A stretch of DNA of 64,000 bases from Candidatus Pedobacter colombiensis (GTDB lineage Bacteria; Bacteroidota; Bacteroidia; Sphingobacteriales; Sphingobacteriaceae), in the NCBI GenBank assembly GCA_029202485.1, contig CP119313.1, positions 2,976,001 to 3,040,000 on the forward strand. Reading direction: 5' to 3'. Below the pieces are notes generated by a model. It had not been told where the DNA came from and ran no database searches. It saw only the letters and a list, made by a program, of their open reading frames with translations. This document shows positions 17,155-25,176 of the stretch, piece after piece; the first letter of the stretch is position 1, and each line of letters begins with the position of its first letter. The position numbers and the translations under genes are program-made.

Positions 17155-17550
17155 ATGCGCTATAAGAAGACAATTACTTTTTCTCTATTATTGACCACAG
17201 TTGTGATGTTAAGTGCTTTTATGCCGCAACAAGAACCTAAAGCTACGAACCTTAAAGTGCTTCCAAAAAACATTAGTCATGATGATCTGGATAAAGTTAT
17301 GGATGGTTTTAAACTTGCATTAGGTGTAAAATGTAATTATTGTCACGCTCCACGAAAAGACAATCCTAAAAAACTTGACTTTGCTAGTGATGAAAACCCT
17401 AAGAAAGAAATTGCAAGGGATATGATGCGTATGACTAACAAGATCAATAAGAAGTATTTCCACGAAAAGGACAAAGAAGGAAAGCTAACAAATATCTCTT
17501 GTGCAAGCTGCCACAATGGAAAAGAAGAACCTGTAACGATTAAAATCTGA
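17155..17550 (+). CDS. Small exported c-type cytochrome with two haem sites
   Basis: The 131-residue protein has an N-terminal signal peptide (ITFSLLLTTVVMLSAFMP). Two haem-attachment motifs are present: CNYCH at 60-64 and CASCH at 116-120, about 55 residues apart. The segment before the first motif (LKVLPKNISHDDLDKVMDGF, then LGVKCNYCH) is the pattern of the c-type cytochrome family related to the photosynthetic reaction-centre cytochrome subunit, widespread in Bacteroidetes. It presumably carries electrons in the periplasm; the partner is unknown. The 3' end meets the convergent dehydrogenase gene with only 2 bp between the stops. Confidence 0.85.
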   Translation: MRYKKTITFSLLLTTVVMLSAFMPQQEPKATNLKVLPKNISHDDLDKVMDGFKLALGVKCNYCHAPRKDNPKKLDFASDENPKKEIARDMMRMTNKINKKYFHEKDKEGKLTNISCASCHNGKEEPVTIKI

Positions 17551-17558
17551 TTTTAATC
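17538..17558. terminator. Palindrome across two convergent stop codons
   Basis: GATTAAAATC and GATTTTAATC (17538-17547, 17549-17558) flank a single T. The 21-bp palindrome contains the stop codons of the cytochrome gene and of the convergent dehydrogenase. It may form a short bidirectional hairpin; the inner pairs must open to make a loop. Confidence 0.45.
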
Positions 17559-18569
17559 TACTTCTACCATCGCTTTAATTACTCCGTTTGAAGGATCAAG
17601 CCAGCTTTGAAACTGGTCTTTAACCGCCTCAAATAAAACTTTATGCGTAATGTAAGTGGTTGGTTTTACCAAACCGGCTTTCATAGCAGCAATGACATGT
17701 TCAAAATCTGCTCTTGTCGCATTTCTGCTACTCATTAAGGTAGCTTCGCGTTTATGAAACTCCGGGTGACTAAAGGAGATATTTTCCTTTTGTAAGCCAA
17801 TAAGTACAAACCGAGCTCCATGGGCCATATACTGAAAGGCATTGTTAATCGCTTTTAAGTTCCCTGTAGCATCTATGACAACCGTTGGCATATCACCTCC
17901 GGTAATTGTCTTCAATTGCTCTAAAACATCAGTATCAGCGGCATTAACTAAATGAGGCACATTCAGCTTATCCTTACAAAACTGTAAGCGAGCATCATTA
18001 ATATCAAGCGCAATTACTTTTGCACCGGCAATTCTGGCAAATTCCATTGTCCCCAAACCTATCGGCCCGGCTCCTATCACCAATACAAATTCATCTTTTT
18101 GAATATCCGCCCTGCGAACACCATGTGCACCAATAGCAAGGGGTTCAACCAATGCCAGTTCATCAAAACTCAATCCTTCACCATGAATCAGCGTATGTGA
18201 AGGAACAGAAAGGTACTCTGCCATTCCACCATCCACATGTACACCGCAGACTTTAATATCCGTGCAGCAATTGGGTTTACCAGATCTGCAAGCGATACAT
18301 ACTCCGCAATTAAAGTAAGGGATAAATGTAACAGACTCTCCTTTTTCAAAACCCGCAGTACCATCAAACTCGATGAGCTCACCCGAAAGTTCATGTCCTA
18401 AGATTCTTGGATAACTAAAAAAAGGCTGTGTACCTTCAAAAGCATGTAAATCAGTGCCACAGATACCGATACGTTTAATTTTTATAATTGCGTTGCCCTG
18501 TGTTAATACAGGCTTTTCACCGGTAGCGTATTCAAATGTACCCGGTGTACTGCAAACTAATGTTTTCAT
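17553..18569 (-). CDS. Zinc-dependent medium-chain alcohol/polyol dehydrogenase
   Basis: This 338-residue oxidoreductase has the catalytic zinc region GICGTDLHAFEG and GHELSGEL, a structural-zinc lobe with four cysteines (CGVCIACRSGKPNCC), and an NAD-binding fold GAGPIGLGTMEFAR. It resembles sorbitol/L-threonine/L-galactonate-type dehydrogenases, which oxidise a secondary alcohol of a sugar, polyol or sugar acid. It is the last gene of the 17-gene run, 27 bp after a short-chain dehydrogenase that resembles L-fucose dehydrogenases. The two may act in sequence on a 6-deoxy sugar or its acid (inference). The exact substrate is not readable. Confidence 0.85.
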   Translation of the reverse strand: MKTLVCSTPGTFEYATGEKPVLTQGNAIIKIKRIGICGTDLHAFEGTQPFFSYPRILGHELSGELIEFDGTAGFEKGESVTFIPYFNCGVCIACRSGKPNCCTDIKVCGVHVDGGMAEYLSVPSHTLIHGEGLSFDELALVEPLAIGAHGVRRADIQKDEFVLVIGAGPIGLGTMEFARIAGAKVIALDINDARLQFCKDKLNVPHLVNAADTDVLEQLKTITGGDMPTVVIDATGNLKAINNAFQYMAHGARFVLIGLQKENISFSHPEFHKREATLMSSRNATRADFEHVIAAMKAGLVKPTTYITHKVLFEAVKDQFQSWLDPSNGVIKAMVEVD

Positions 18570-18596
18570 TTATTTTTTCTGATTTCTATTATCCCG

Positions 18597-19385
18597 TTAA
18601 GCATTGGCTAAAGCCCGATCCAGATGTACATATCCGCCATCTACATGAATTATCTGACCCGTGGTATGGCTAGATCTACCCGACATTAAAAAAGCAGCCA
18701 TATCTGCTATTTCTTCGGCTGTGGTCATCCTGTTTTCAAATGGTATTTTTGATGTAATTTCTTTTAATTTCTGTTCTGCATCAGGCAATGTTTCAATCCA
18801 GGTTTCATAAGCTGGTGTCCAACATTCGGCCACCACTACTGCATTTACCCTGATGCCATGTTTCAATAACTCCACTGCCCACTCTCTCGTTAATGCATTT
18901 CTACCACCATTTGCTGCCGCATAGGCCGAAGTATTCCCCTGTCCGGTCTCTGCTGTTTTCGAAGTAATATTTACAATCGCACCCTTGCTTTTGATCAGCT
19001 CAGGCAAGGCAAAATGTGCCATCAAATAATAATGAACAACATTTCTATGTAGAGAGGCCATAAAATCTTTATAATTGCCATGCTCCAACCCTACGCCATC
19101 ATTCACTCCTGCATTATTCACCAGACCGTCAATTCTTCCAAATTGAGCTACAATGGTTTTTACAGCTTGTTCACAGGCTTCAGGATCGCTCAACTCTGCA
19201 GCAACCTGGAAAGCTTTTCCACCTGATGATACAATTTCGTCTACCACCTTTAGGTTATCAGCTTCCTTTCTACCCACAATTACCGCTATAGCACCCTCAG
19301 TAGCAAACACCGCTGCTGTAGCTTTCCCTATACCTTTGGCTCCGCCTGTAACGATAACTACCTTATCCTTTAATTGTAAATCCAT
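18597..19385 (-). CDS. Short-chain dehydrogenase, L-fucose-dehydrogenase-like
   Basis: The 262 residues show the classical SDR features: TGGAKGIGKATA near residue 14, NNAGV, catalytic Ser in NITSKTAETGQ, the active-site region YAAANGGRNALTREWA (the usual YxxxK is YAAAN here, so the lysine is Asn), and a C-terminal HTTGQIIHVDGGY. The segment VVVAECWTPAYETWIETLPD resembles proteins annotated as L-fucose dehydrogenase in Bacteroidetes. Its place beside a second dehydrogenase and in an operon with a FucP-like permease fits oxidation of a 6-deoxyhexose. The YxxxN change deserves attention and lowers certainty about normal catalysis. Confidence 0.82.
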   Translation of the reverse strand: MDLQLKDKVVIVTGGAKGIGKATAAVFATEGAIAVIVGRKEADNLKVVDEIVSSGGKAFQVAAELSDPEACEQAVKTIVAQFGRIDGLVNNAGVNDGVGLEHGNYKDFMASLHRNVVHYYLMAHFALPELIKSKGAIVNITSKTAETGQGNTSAYAAANGGRNALTREWAVELLKHGIRVNAVVVAECWTPAYETWIETLPDAEQKLKEITSKIPFENRMTTAEEIADMAAFLMSGRSSHTTGQIIHVDGGYVHLDRALANA

Positions 19386-19398
19386 ATCATCTAAAAAT

Positions 19399-21315
19399 TT
19401 ATTTCTTTACCAATTGTTTGCCAATCCAGTTTATAAGGTCCTGGCCTGCTTCAAAGTTGTTATATTCTGCGGGAAGTTTTCTGCCGTCCACATACTCATT
19501 GTATAACCATGGATCACCAATAGCGAATACTGTTCCTTTACCTAATTTGGCAATAGCCATTACATGATCCCCATCCTTATCTTTAAGTATCGATTTAGCA
19601 GGTGGCATAACCTTCAAACTGCTATATTCTTTGATGTACAATTCTTTAGCCGTTTTAAAGATTTCATTGCCTGCCGGAACAGATACCTTGCCCATTTCGA
19701 ATTGGTTTTTAACCACTCTGCCCTTGCTATCCAGGTTAAACTGAATACCGAAATTTTTAGCCAAATGATTAAAATGCTCCAGCTCTACATTACCGGTATC
19801 ATTGGCCATCATGATTAAAATACCACCAGCTTTTACCCAGTCAGTAATGTTCTTAATGTCATTAGCTCCGATAAAATTCGGCTTAGCCGTTTCTTTTTCA
19901 GTATCCGGATCAACAATGATATAAACCGAAGCATTTTTAAGGTTTGCTGCTGTAGGCGCACTATACAGAGTTGAAGTCTTAAAACCTGCATTGTTAAACT
20001 GCTCACCCCACATAGAAAAACCACCATTGGCCATTTCTTCCCATTTGTAATGCCAGGATACTTCATTTCCACTTTGATCTTTCTTTGTTTCATTATTAAA
20101 ATACGAATCCAATACTACTGTTTTCCCTAAACCCGGTTTAGGCATAGCTGCAATTTCCATTTCGTTGATGGCCTTTAAAAAAGCACCTACACCTTTAGGG
20201 TCATTGGTAATCACTTTTTCGCTCAAATAATAAGCATAGCTACCATCACGATAAGGTTTACCACCTAATCCTGATACAGTAACCGTACCTTTAAGGTTCA
20301 CCATATTAAAAGCGCGTGGCTCAACAAACTCCTGCTGCATCCCTTTATAACCTTTATCTGCTACAGCAAAGTACGATTGTGGTAAGTATTCCATCCTTAC
20401 CCCTTTAGCAATGGTATACACAAACATGGCCGAGGCCGAAGACTCAAAGTAATTGCCTTTATCATTTGGACGATCTAAAATATCATACCATACGCCTGTC
20501 TTATTATTTTGCACGCTTTTAATCGCTGTTGCCAAACGGTTTAGAATATTAATCAACTCTTTTCTTTTCGGATGATCCTTTGGAAAATAATCCAACGCAT
20601 CTACCAGTGCCATACCATACCAGCCCATAGCTCTTGCCCAAATATGTGGTGACAAACCTGTTTTTGGATCTGCCCAACGCTCCTCTCTTGATTCATCCCA
20701 ACCATGGTACAACAACCCGGTCTTCGCATCTCTGGCATTTTTTTCCATAAAGATGAATTGGTTCGCGATGTCATCAAAAGCAGCTTTATGGTTAATTAGT
20801 GCTGCATATTCAGCATAAAAAGGCTCTCCCATGTACAAGCCATCCAACCACATCTGGTTTGGATATATTTGCTTATGCCAGAAACCACCTTCTTTTGTTC
20901 TTGGTTGTTTTTGCAATTGCTCCCATAATGTGGTTGCCGCTTTAAAATATTTTTGCTGTCCGGTTACTTTATAAAGATTGAGCAAAACAGTCCCATTTTT
21001 TACGTTATCAATATTAAAATGATCCTGACTATAGGTGTCTATAACCCCTTCCGGTGAAATAAACTCATCCATTTTTTCCTGAACATATTTGAAATATACC
21101 GCATTACCGGTTCTTCTCCAGATCTCAGTCATCCCATCTTGAACAACGCCATCATCGTAGGACCATTTCTTTGATCTGTCTTTCCATACTTCCATTACAG
21201 TAGCTGCCATCTGGTCAGATAAAGGCTTCGCCTTTGTTTTGGCATTCTGTGCATTTGCTTGCGGTGCTATAGCAACCAGGGCAAATAAACTAAATATAAG
21301 AGATCTCATTTTCAT
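19399..21315 (-). CDS. GH105-type unsaturated rhamnogalacturonyl hydrolase fused to DUF4350-like domain
   Basis: After a signal peptide (SLIFSLFALVAIAPQANAQ), residues ~30-370 form an alpha/alpha barrel typical of GH88/GH105: WSYDDGVVQDGMTEIWRRTG, WLDGLYMGEPFYAEYA, HIWARAMGWYGMALVDALDYFP, and FESSASAMFVYTIAKG. Such enzymes remove the unsaturated uronic acid left at oligosaccharide ends by pectate or rhamnogalacturonan lyases. Residues ~400-635 form a second domain (GGILIMMANDTGNVELEHFN, GTVFAIGDPWLYNEY) resembling DUF4350/glutamine-amidotransferase-like folds of unknown role. It lies in the long minus-strand operon after a 99-bp gap, the largest gap there. The activity supports a rhamnogalacturonan-type substrate for the locus. 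Confidence 0.88.
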   Translation of the reverse strand: MKMRSLIFSLFALVAIAPQANAQNAKTKAKPLSDQMAATVMEVWKDRSKKWSYDDGVVQDGMTEIWRRTGNAVYFKYVQEKMDEFISPEGVIDTYSQDHFNIDNVKNGTVLLNLYKVTGQQKYFKAATTLWEQLQKQPRTKEGGFWHKQIYPNQMWLDGLYMGEPFYAEYAALINHKAAFDDIANQFIFMEKNARDAKTGLLYHGWDESREERWADPKTGLSPHIWARAMGWYGMALVDALDYFPKDHPKRKELINILNRLATAIKSVQNNKTGVWYDILDRPNDKGNYFESSASAMFVYTIAKGVRMEYLPQSYFAVADKGYKGMQQEFVEPRAFNMVNLKGTVTVSGLGGKPYRDGSYAYYLSEKVITNDPKGVGAFLKAINEMEIAAMPKPGLGKTVVLDSYFNNETKKDQSGNEVSWHYKWEEMANGGFSMWGEQFNNAGFKTSTLYSAPTAANLKNASVYIIVDPDTEKETAKPNFIGANDIKNITDWVKAGGILIMMANDTGNVELEHFNHLAKNFGIQFNLDSKGRVVKNQFEMGKVSVPAGNEIFKTAKELYIKEYSSLKVMPPAKSILKDKDGDHVMAIAKLGKGTVFAIGDPWLYNEYVDGRKLPAEYNNFEAGQDLINWIGKQLVKK

Positions 21316-21414
21316 ACTTGTTGTGTTATAAATGGTTTCAATACAATTCTACATAGTTTTAAACAGTGATCTTAGTAAAACTTACAAAATAAATACGCAA
21401 TCGTTGCCAAAGAC

Positions 21415-23727
21415 TTATTTTACTAAAATCACAACATCTTTTTTTCTCCACTCAGGTATTACTTTTATCAGCTCCACCTTTCCATTCTTCAATATAGCCT
21501 CTACTATCGTTTGATGAGGGGCATGTAATTTAAAATGTACATCCCATTCCTTTGGCCAGGCCGGAAATATGAAGATCTTTTCTTCATGGGTTTGCAACAG
21601 CATTTCCTGTAGGCCAATCATACCCGAACCACCCCAATTATGATCTGGCACCCAGTCAAATCCTGGTCCCCAAAATGCCGGGAACCTTCTGCCTGAATCT
21701 TTTAATTTTAACAGCATTAATTCCGTTGCTTCTTTTACTAAGCCCAGCCTTGCGGCAAAAATATTATCCTGCTTCCATCCCACATGGCTCTTAAATTTCA
21801 GCACGTCTGGATCGTATTTAAAAGTGTTGATAGCCGTATCCAATCCCTGCTTGCCAATCCCATAAATTCCCCATGGATAAACCGGGTACAATTGTGGACT
21901 TTCGCTATTGTTTATTCTTTCCCATGCTTTAGCCGGGGCAATAGTTACATGTCCCTCAAACTCCCGGAAACTAATTGGTGGAATGCGTTTTAACATTGCA
22001 ATCCATTCTGACCTTTGTGGTTCAGAAATCCCTTTAAGTTCCAGTAATCGGCCCAATACCGTTTTCAATGCTACAATGGTTGATGTAGCATTATAAGCCA
22101 TCTTATAGGTTTCTGCTGCTGACCCCGGATACAGTACCAGATGGCCATTGCCATCCAGCCCTTTACTACCTCTTTGTTTAGCCAAATAACTGTAATGTGC
22201 ATCAAAAAAGTTAAGACAGCTTTCTATAAATGGAAGATATACTTTTACATCTTTTCCGGCATAACTTTCTGTCTCCAGCATCATCATACAAAACTCCAAT
22301 ACGGTATCCCATTCATATTCCAGCCATGCATTGTACTCCATGCCTTTATCATAACCAACAGGTCTTTTCCAGCCATACTCAGCAGGATTTGGCAAGCCAA
22401 AATTCTCCAATTGTTCTGTAAAGCTTGCTCCTTTATGCCCCCAATAAAATTCAGTTCTCAGTTCAGCATTGTGCAGTAAGCTTGTATAGAAATCAAACTG
22501 TGGTTTCATCATTTCTACATCACCACTTTTCAGCATCGGCCAATACACCAATCGTTGATTCTGGGCTGTATGCGTTCCACCACCCCAGTTTCTGAAATCA
22601 GGCGTGTATTTTAAGGTAGAATCTACCAGGCCCGGGTCATAAGTGAACAAGCCGCCGTTAAATTTTGTAGGATAAGTTCCAAAAGCATTGCAGCCCAACA
22701 TATAGCGAAACAACTGATAGTTTCTTCCTGCCTGTGCAACTAAAGGATTTTCCTCACTGCTCATGTCTATAAAACTACGTTGCCAATAGCTATTCCACCA
22801 GTTTTTACTTGCTTCAAATGCCTGTTTAGTTTTAGCAGCCGTAAGTTCTGTTTTTCTCAATTCGTTTTCCCAATCCTTTACAGCCGGTGTTTGGGCCGTA
22901 TGCAATGTAATGACAACATTTATAGCCTTTAGGGGTTCAGTATTTCTTAGTTTCCAGCCTTTAAATGGTATTCCGGAATAACTGCCTGTGTAAATTCCTG
23001 CCGGGCTCATACCCTGTGCTTGCATGGAACCTCCAAATACGAGGTTCTTTAAGGGATTAAACAACTTATCCTTGACACTGCCCATTCCTTGTTGCTTCAC
23101 CGTCACATCAAAGACAGAAAAGGCCTTGTTCTGATGGAAAAACAACAATCCATCATTTTTAAATGTAATGCTATCTTTAAAAGTTTTTACTTCCCCTTGA
23201 GGCGCCCATTTATAAGAGTTCTGATTGTTTTCTTTGCCCTTGGTTATCCTGTCTTCATTTCTCCAGCTTTCAAATCCTGCCTCAGCAAAAGTCTTCTGAT
23301 TACTTTTTAGTTCAAGATGTACAATAGGTTTAAAAACATCAACCCAAACTTTCACCTCAGTTTGCAATCCTGCTTTTGTTCCCGTAACTTTTATGTAGCC
23401 CTCTTTTAAAACCAGCTCCTGTTTAAAAGTACTACTGGCATCGAAAGGATTAGGACTTAACTTAAGTCTTACTCGCCCTGGTTTTAATAAAGTATTATTT
23501 TCATCAAAGGTTCCACTTCTGGAAATATAAAAAAGCAGTTCTCCTTTTTCCACCCAAACATTCAAACCGATATCACCTCCACCGCAAGGCATAGAACCCG
23601 CTGCATTTTCACTCTGACTGTTCCATACCAGATTAGCTTCCACCTGCTTATGTTGTGCTTGTACAGTCCATAAACAGCCGGATATAATCATCCAAATAAA
23701 AAGAATCGATTTACTTTTCCCAGTCAT
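21415..23727 (-). CDS. DUF5703-like secreted protein, probable alpha/alpha-barrel glycoside hydrolase
   Basis: I place the start at the ATG at 23727 (770 residues): it begins a good signal peptide (MTGKSKSILFIWMIISG to VQAQ) and overlaps the previous gene's end by 17 nt, suggesting translational coupling. An upstream frame to 23778 adds residues with no signal character. The N-terminal part (LVWNSQSENAAGSMPCGGGDIGLNVWVEKGELLFYIS) is the DUF5703 pattern. The rest, with WQRSFIDMSS, NWGGGTHTAQNQRLVYWP and a C-terminal FPAWPKEWDVHFKLHAP, resembles the GH95-like alpha/alpha barrels. The activity is unknown but probably on a pectic side chain, given its neighbours. Confidence 0.75.
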   Translation of the reverse strand: MTGKSKSILFIWMIISGCLWTVQAQHKQVEANLVWNSQSENAAGSMPCGGGDIGLNVWVEKGELLFYISRSGTFDENNTLLKPGRVRLKLSPNPFDASSTFKQELVLKEGYIKVTGTKAGLQTEVKVWVDVFKPIVHLELKSNQKTFAEAGFESWRNEDRITKGKENNQNSYKWAPQGEVKTFKDSITFKNDGLLFFHQNKAFSVFDVTVKQQGMGSVKDKLFNPLKNLVFGGSMQAQGMSPAGIYTGSYSGIPFKGWKLRNTEPLKAINVVITLHTAQTPAVKDWENELRKTELTAAKTKQAFEASKNWWNSYWQRSFIDMSSEENPLVAQAGRNYQLFRYMLGCNAFGTYPTKFNGGLFTYDPGLVDSTLKYTPDFRNWGGGTHTAQNQRLVYWPMLKSGDVEMMKPQFDFYTSLLHNAELRTEFYWGHKGASFTEQLENFGLPNPAEYGWKRPVGYDKGMEYNAWLEYEWDTVLEFCMMMLETESYAGKDVKVYLPFIESCLNFFDAHYSYLAKQRGSKGLDGNGHLVLYPGSAAETYKMAYNATSTIVALKTVLGRLLELKGISEPQRSEWIAMLKRIPPISFREFEGHVTIAPAKAWERINNSESPQLYPVYPWGIYGIGKQGLDTAINTFKYDPDVLKFKSHVGWKQDNIFAARLGLVKEATELMLLKLKDSGRRFPAFWGPGFDWVPDHNWGGSGMIGLQEMLLQTHEEKIFIFPAWPKEWDVHFKLHAPHQTIVEAILKNGKVELIKVIPEWRKKDVVILVK

Positions 23728-25159
23728 CCGTTCTAAAAGAGGAAACCGGTAAACCTTCATTTCCATACAAATCCCCAATTACAAAATCTTTAAAGGCATA
23801 ACGTACTGCCACCGGAACCTTAACAGACTCAGACGAGACTGTTACACTACTTCCTGAAAGCACAGCTTTTGCAGGGTAAAACACTTTGTCTTCTCCGGCA
23901 ATTTCAAATAAAGACAAGGGCTTTCCAAATGAAGTAAGTCCATTCGCTACATTCTGAAATTTAATAATTGCAGTACCATCTTTAACACTCATCGAGTCGT
24001 ATTCAGGACTTGCACAACTGAAACCTTTAATGCCATAAGTATTGCCTAATGCCAGATAAGCCAATCGTACTCCTCCTTTTTCTTTATTTGCCGGATGAAT
24101 GGACCGTTCTTCTCCAATATCCATCAACACTGCCATTCCTGAATTGGGTATTTTAGTGAGCGATTTACGCTGCGCATCCCTGATGAATGCTGAATTAAAT
24201 TTCTTACCGCTTTGAGCTGGGTCTTTTGCATATTTATATGGCGCAATCTGTGCATAGTGGAAAGGAAACTCCCCCATTCCCCATACATTCCGCCATTCCT
24301 TTACCATGGCCGGAAACAAATCTTCATATCTATCCGGACGTTCCTGATTAGACTCTCCCTGGTACCAAATCGCTCCACGGATTCCATAACCAATAGCAGG
24401 GTATAACATACCATTATATAACGTTGTTGGTGTACGACTTACTTCTTTAATCGTATCGCCTTTTGAAGGTATTTTAACTTCAGGAAATGACTTTAATAAT
24501 TCGGGCGACATCCAGGCTTCTATAGTTGAACCTCCATAACTATCGTTAATCAATCCAACCGGAACCTGTAGCATTTCGCTCAGCAATTTACCAAAATAAT
24601 ACGCGGTTGCACTAAAATTTGATACCGCTTCGGGCCCTGCAATTTTCCAATCAGAAGGCTTACTATTGTCCTGTCTTTCTGTTATAGATGACCGTGGGAC
24701 TGTATATAGTCGGATTTGTGAATTGGAAGATTTTAAAATTGCCTCGTTTGACCCAAGAATAGGCTGCCCTTTAAATCCTTTCATGGGCATTTCCATATTG
24801 GATTGTCCACCACAAAACCAAACTTCGCCAATCAAGATGTCTTTTAAGGTGATGGAAGTACCATCAGTTATGGTCATTTCGTAAGGGCCACCCGCTTTTG
24901 GAGTGGCTATTTTTAACTTCCATTTTCCATTCGCATCCGCTTTTACAGTGTATTTCTTTTTGTCCCATGATGGGGTTACAGTAACCAGGCTATTGTTCTT
25001 TGCCCAACCCCATACTGCTACATCAGCTTTCTGCTGAAGTACCATATGGTCGGTAAAAATAGAGGCAGGTTTTACCTCGGCAAAGGAAGAACCTACAGAA
25101 AAGGCAATCAGGCATAATAACGTTGCCGGTTTAAGAATATATGCTTTAAATGTTTTCAT
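23711..25159 (-). CDS. SGNH-type sialate O-acetylesterase-like carbohydrate esterase
   Basis: The start is taken at the ATG at 25159 (482 residues), which opens a signal peptide (MKTFKAYILKPATLLCLIAF to SFAE); the longer frame to 25198 overlaps the previous gene. The SGNH signature GGQSNMEMPM lies at ~115-124, YQGESNQERPDRY near 265, and an AIHPANKEK-like block carries the Asp/His region. The family removes acetyl or similar ester groups from sugars, and such enzymes are common in RG-I and RG-II degradation loci. It is exported to the periplasm and co-transcribed with GH127. Which ester it removes is not known. Confidence 0.87.
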   Translation of the reverse strand: MKTFKAYILKPATLLCLIAFSVGSSFAEVKPASIFTDHMVLQQKADVAVWGWAKNNSLVTVTPSWDKKKYTVKADANGKWKLKIATPKAGGPYEMTITDGTSITLKDILIGEVWFCGGQSNMEMPMKGFKGQPILGSNEAILKSSNSQIRLYTVPRSSITERQDNSKPSDWKIAGPEAVSNFSATAYYFGKLLSEMLQVPVGLINDSYGGSTIEAWMSPELLKSFPEVKIPSKGDTIKEVSRTPTTLYNGMLYPAIGYGIRGAIWYQGESNQERPDRYEDLFPAMVKEWRNVWGMGEFPFHYAQIAPYKYAKDPAQSGKKFNSAFIRDAQRKSLTKIPNSGMAVLMDIGEERSIHPANKEKGGVRLAYLALGNTYGIKGFSCASPEYDSMSVKDGTAIIKFQNVANGLTSFGKPLSLFEIAGEDKVFYPAKAVLSGSSVTVSSESVKVPVAVRYAFKDFVIGDLYGNEGLPVSSFRTDDWEK

Positions 25160-25176
25160 TTTTAAATCTATTAATT

